Part shown: positions 60,316 to 64,000 of the stretch, one piece after another
How positions within the stretch are numbered: position 1 is the stretch's first letter
Layout: each line of letters opens with the position of its first letter
Assembly (NCBI RefSeq): GCF_001625215.2
Contig: NC_030385.2
Coordinates: 29,103,598 to 29,167,597 of the forward strand
Reading direction: 5' to 3'
DNA from: Daucus carota subsp. sativus
Taxonomy: Eukaryota > Streptophyta > Magnoliopsida > Apiales > Apiaceae
Length of the DNA: 64,000 bases
Notes under the pieces: generated by a model
Database searches by the model: none
What the model was told of the DNA's origin: nothing
Seen by the model: the letters and a program-made list of their open reading frames with translations, nothing else
Program-made: the position numbers and the translations under genes

Positions 60316-63300
60316 CTATTCCTTTCTTTTGGTGCAGTGCGCATCAGTATCATGCCTTGTACAATGGTGGTAACCAACAGAATGGAGGAATTCTCGAATC
60401 TCTCTGGCACTACTGTTACTCGCTTGCAAAAGCCGCTCATCTTCCTCATATATCAAGTATGGGGCATCCTTTTCCTTTCTTGATAATAACTTTTTAGCTC
60501 CCTTTAATACATGATACTCCCAACCTTGAACATCAATTTTAATCAGAAGAACAGGTTCAGACTCCGAAATCAGTTCATCAAGTGGGATTGTCCTCACTTG
60601 AAGAGCGACCTCTTCATTGGATTTAAATGCCAGCTTTGCTCCACTGGCAGAAACTGCACTGTTATCGAGACGGCCTACCAACTAGAGTGACATGTTCGAG
60701 GGGAAAATAAGATCAGTCAAGCAAAATAAAATTGTTTAGATAGCAAAAGAAAAAGGAACAGATTAGGAATTACTGCAGAAACAGAGGAAAAAAAATATAC
60801 ATGCTCTGTAGAAGTGAAACAATTAAATAAAGTATTAATATGATCCACTAAAACATCTAACAAATTTCTTATTAAAATAGAGCAAACAGAAAAGATATCA
60901 GAATCATTACCAATGGTCACCATACATGTCTTCATACCTCAAGCACACAGGTTTTCAAAAGAGCGTTTGGGGACTTCAATATCATGTAAACTTACGTGGC
61001 TACATAATTTTATCACTATGCCATTTTTGGGGAACAGTTATATTCTAGCATGAGTAGAGATTACTCAGCTAGGCATCTTGATAAACTGCACTGCTTAGCT
61101 ATTTAAAAGCAGTTTCCAAAGTAACCTTCTGATTTGTACACTTCACGCACTATGATTCTATGTTACCCGGACTCTTCAATTTTGCCCTCATACCCGTGTC
61201 GATCGGACATGACATGGGTGTGGGCATAGGATCTGGGTCGGATCCTTCAGTTGAAAACTAGACACTTCGATTTCCAGCAAAATAGTTCAAAATGATTTAC
61301 AAAGCCTCACAACAACTTGTTTTTAGCGAGGGATGCCTATAAATTACTATTTCCATGCTATTCTTTTGATTTATGCTGTAAGTTTAAAATAAACAATTTG
61401 TATGTCTTTATATTAGTAGAAGACCCTATTATATTTATAATATATAAAATGTACGTATAAATATAAATATATAATATCACATATGTAAAGATTATATGCC
61501 GAAGCCCTGTACCCGTGCCCATTTCGGATCCATATCCATGAATCCTAAATTTAAGAAATTAAGGGTCTGACACTTGGATCTGTACCCGTGTCCGACACCC
61601 ATACCCGAGTTCGGGTAACGTACCTATGATTTGCAGTGGCTGGCTAAATTATTGTATTTGATATCAGTAACGTAATTCTACAACAAGATGACTACTCAGA
61701 AATACATCATTTATCTTCATCTAGTACCGTCAAATGTCAATGATTAACCTTCAATTACTGCTTCAACATACCTGTGTAATTATCTTAATTATGTAACAGG
61801 AGTGGAGCAACAAAACTTTTATTTACTACTACAAAACTGATGTAGGAGAGTTTTAGGCGCATATCGAGACCGTAATGAATAGCAATAAAAACTTTTGCAT
61901 GGTTGCATGAGCATTCCGATGAGGACCAAATGAGCATGCCGAAACAGGAACACATCACAGTAGCGAAATATTGAGGACTAAATATGGTGCATGAACATGC
62001 TTGAAGCTGCATGATCACGCCTGTTTTTATTAATATTTGGTTTTAATTAGGACTTGTTTTTATTTTATTCTGGAGTTTTATTACCCTATATAAAGTATAA
62101 ACAACATGGTGATTATGTTAGTTAAAAATCTTTCATTGAATTAAGAACCTCAAAGAGTTTTTTCTTTACCTTTTCTTGCTGATTCAACAAAACTCTGGTG
62201 AATTCAAGGTATTAAGGATTTCTCGTGTAAGAATCCTTCTATGATTAACGCTTGTTTTTCCTATGCTTCCTTAACGTGTTAAAAACACTTGCATGATCTT
62301 AGAAAATGTGACAGGAGTGGAGTATTTGGACTAGTTATTATTCCACAGAGGGTCCATATTCATGGACTCCGATAGGTGATAACTGATAAGCAATTATAAA
62401 TTTCACGACTAAAGTTGAATTTTGCTTCGTGCATGAAGAATGAATAATATTTACTGATATAAGCTCATAAAACTTTCAACAGAGACCAACCAATCAATAG
62501 CACAATTATTTTACTTTTCCCCAGCAGCTTAATTCAGATATATGATGTGAAAGTTTTGCTCTATGCAGTATGTATTGATATAATATGCATTAAGTTCCTC
62601 TATAAGTACCATAACATAAGTTCGTATTAAGTTACTTGCCATACTGAAACTAATTTTAACAATGACTGCCAAGTGCCAACAGTTTAATCACTTGTAAAAT
62701 TAACATGCTTAATTTAGTAACCTATAGAAACTAACATATATCAAACATGAACTATAAGAGGGTACATGAAACAGATAAAGTTCGACTATTTAAGACATAA
62801 ACATAATTGCAAGCTTAACTCTGATCACATAAATACCTTATGAAATGTTATATTGCCAACTCGATCAGAAGCAGCAGCCTCAAAAACAGTAACCAAATCA
62901 CCCAACCGATTAAAATAAATCCCTTCACAAATCCTCTGCAAATTCTCAAACACAGGCTCAAATGCCAAAACCCGAAACCCCATCACCGCAGCAGCGAAAG
63001 AAGCCATACCCACATTAGCCCCAACATCAACAAACAACCCCATTTTCCCCTCCCCCCTCATCCTCCCCAACAATTCCTGAACCGTAACCGAAATGTCAGG
63101 CCTCCTAAACGGCTTCCCTTTCAGCACTCTAACAATGTTCTTGTGAGGCTTTTCGGGCAATGTCCCGAAATCAGAAAGAGAATAAAGAAAAGGGTATTGT
63201 AGGCCTTCAACTACAGAAGCAATGACAGGGTGAGATTGAGGTGAATTGTAGCAATCAAAGGGGTGAACTGAAGAATGAAAAAAAGGGGTTTTAAGAGAGA

Positions 63301-63442
63301 GTGAGCTAGAGTTAGAGTTTGATGTTTGGAATGAGAGGTAGGTGAGGAAAAGAAGCAAAGTGGAGAATAATAAAAACAGGGTCTTGGGGGCTGCTGCTAA
63401 GAGCTTAGTGGGTCTTTCTTTCCTCCAAGATGAATTTGCCAT
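60316..63442 (-). CDS. FkbM-type methyltransferase with N-terminal membrane anchor, two exons
   Basis: Exon 1 is 62837-63442 and exon 2 is 60316-60681, joined in phase 0 across a 2.16-kb GT-AG intron; the product has 323 residues. Residues 20-38 (KTLFLLFSTLLLFLTYLSF) are a signal anchor after a basic N-terminus, the type II layout of Golgi proteins. The SAM-binding motif is FVDVGANVGMASFAAA (137-152), followed by LAFEPVFENLQRI, AAASDRVGNITFH, and the FkbM hallmark IKIDVQGWEYHVLKGAKKLL (249-268). FkbM enzymes methylate hydroxyl groups on sugars or small molecules; the substrate here is unknown. The intron contains a MITE-like element at 61162-61619. Confidence 0.9.
61162..61619. mobile_element. 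TIR element (MITE-like), 458 bp, in the FkbM gene intron
   Basis: Left end GTTACCCGGACTC... and right end ...GAGTTCGGGTAAC are inverted. Both arms repeat 'tacccgtgtc' and 'ggatctg' type motifs (61190-61255 and 61500-61610), with an AT-rich centre. No clear target duplication. Confidence 0.7.
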
Positions 63443-63660
63443 TGATGTACAAGGTCAATCTAGGGATTTTCTTGAAAGATTTGGTGAAGATGGTAGAAAA
63501 GATTGGATCTTGAGTTCTTGGGGTTTGAGTTTAGTTGATGACTTCAGTTGCTCCTTTTTCTAATTATTCAAGGGATCGTGGCATAAGAGCGAATTTTTTT
63601 TTTTTTTTTTTAATGTTTGGGACATTTTGATTGGTGCAATAAAAATAAAATAAATTCATA

Positions 63661-63885
63661 CTCCATCTCTCCCAACATGTTTTTTACATTATTTTTTGTC
63701 ACGCATTTCGAACTTCTTATAAAGTATAGTTTTATAAAACTTTTTTACTTTCTTTTTTCTTATTTGACGTTTCAACTTTTCTAAAAAAAATTAAAAATTT
63801 AAAAAAAAATTATGAAACTATATTTTATAAAAATCTCAAAATACATTTAAATAATGAGCGTAAACAATCACAAGAACAGAGGGAG
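63661..63885. mobile_element. Degenerate Stowaway-type MITE, about 225 bp
   Basis: Left CTCCATCTCTCCCAACATG and right AGAACAGAGGGAG are diverged Stowaway TIRs flanked by TA (63659-63660, 63886-63887). Its interior ('aaagtatagttttataaaac', 'aaactatattttataaaaat') matches that of the element at 46449-46682. Confidence 0.8.
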
Positions 63886-63938
63886 TATAAATTTCTAAAA
63901 TAAGATAATCACCATTCATGTCAACATATTATCATATA

Positions 63939-64000
63939 CTCCCTCCGTTTTCAAATTCTTGACGTTTGATTTTTATGCACACTTTTAAGTGCATTGACTG
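63939..64000. mobile_element. Stowaway-type MITE, cut by the window end
   Basis: CTCCCTCCGTTTTCAAATTC begins after TA at 63937-63938. The other end lies outside the window. Confidence 0.75.

Noticed and set aside
62840-63202. Plus-strand frame of 120 codons
   Set aside because: Antisense shadow of exon 1 of the FkbM gene; its composition (Pro, His, Asn-rich) is typical of a complement of coding sequence.

Overview
The window is nuclear DNA of a flowering plant, most likely a eudicot. The genes have introns with plant-type splice sites. They encode chloroplast-targeted heme oxygenase, an SPX phosphate sensor, a class III peroxidase, a SHINE-type AP2/ERF factor and a DUF247 protein. The intergenic DNA is AT-rich and full of plant LTR retrotransposons, Helitrons and MITEs. 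There is also a broken nuclear copy of plastid ycf2. I cannot name the species.

Layout. 1-2029: AT-rich, Helitron-like DNA with a 401-bp tandem duplication and a hairpin-CTAG end. 2986-3785 (-): a small DUF4050-type gene reconstructed from four short exons. 6025-24421 (+): the multi-exon 5' part of a Helitron RepHel-like gene. One intron carries two antisense exons of a SEC14-like gene and a 497-bp TIR element. Another intron was hit by a 14-kb Sirevirus-type Ty1/copia element (9884-23965, target duplication TGATT). That element has decayed gag-pol, an open env-like third ORF, multiple polypurine tracts, and a 4-kb gypsy-type solo LTR nested in its 5' LTR. 27228-27824 (-): a small membrane-anchored plant protein whose upstream region received a second copia element (28024-33734, target duplication GAGTG). 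That element's LTRs read as identical although its coding region is dead.

36280-36952 (+): SHN/WIN-type AP2/ERF gene. 39.0-41.7 kb: three TIR elements in a row (MULE-type, GGGGTGTA-type, hAT-type). 42.2-43.3 kb: fragment of another copia element. 43.5-44.2 kb: rearranged ycf2 NUPT. 44.7-46.4 kb: second Helitron-like element, followed by a Stowaway MITE.

47-64 kb is the gene-rich end: SPX-domain gene (+) with two P1BS sites before its TATA box, class III peroxidase (+), heme oxygenase HO1 (+), DUF247 (-) and an FkbM-type methyltransferase (-), with MITEs between and inside them. The genes do not form one pathway. They are an ordinary plant gene neighbourhood separated by transposon blocks.

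The least explained signal is a 10-bp sequence, CAGCTTGCTG. It recurs about twelve times exactly, and more often as variants, across the LTRs and gag-pol of the 14-kb Sirevirus, in all three codon registers.
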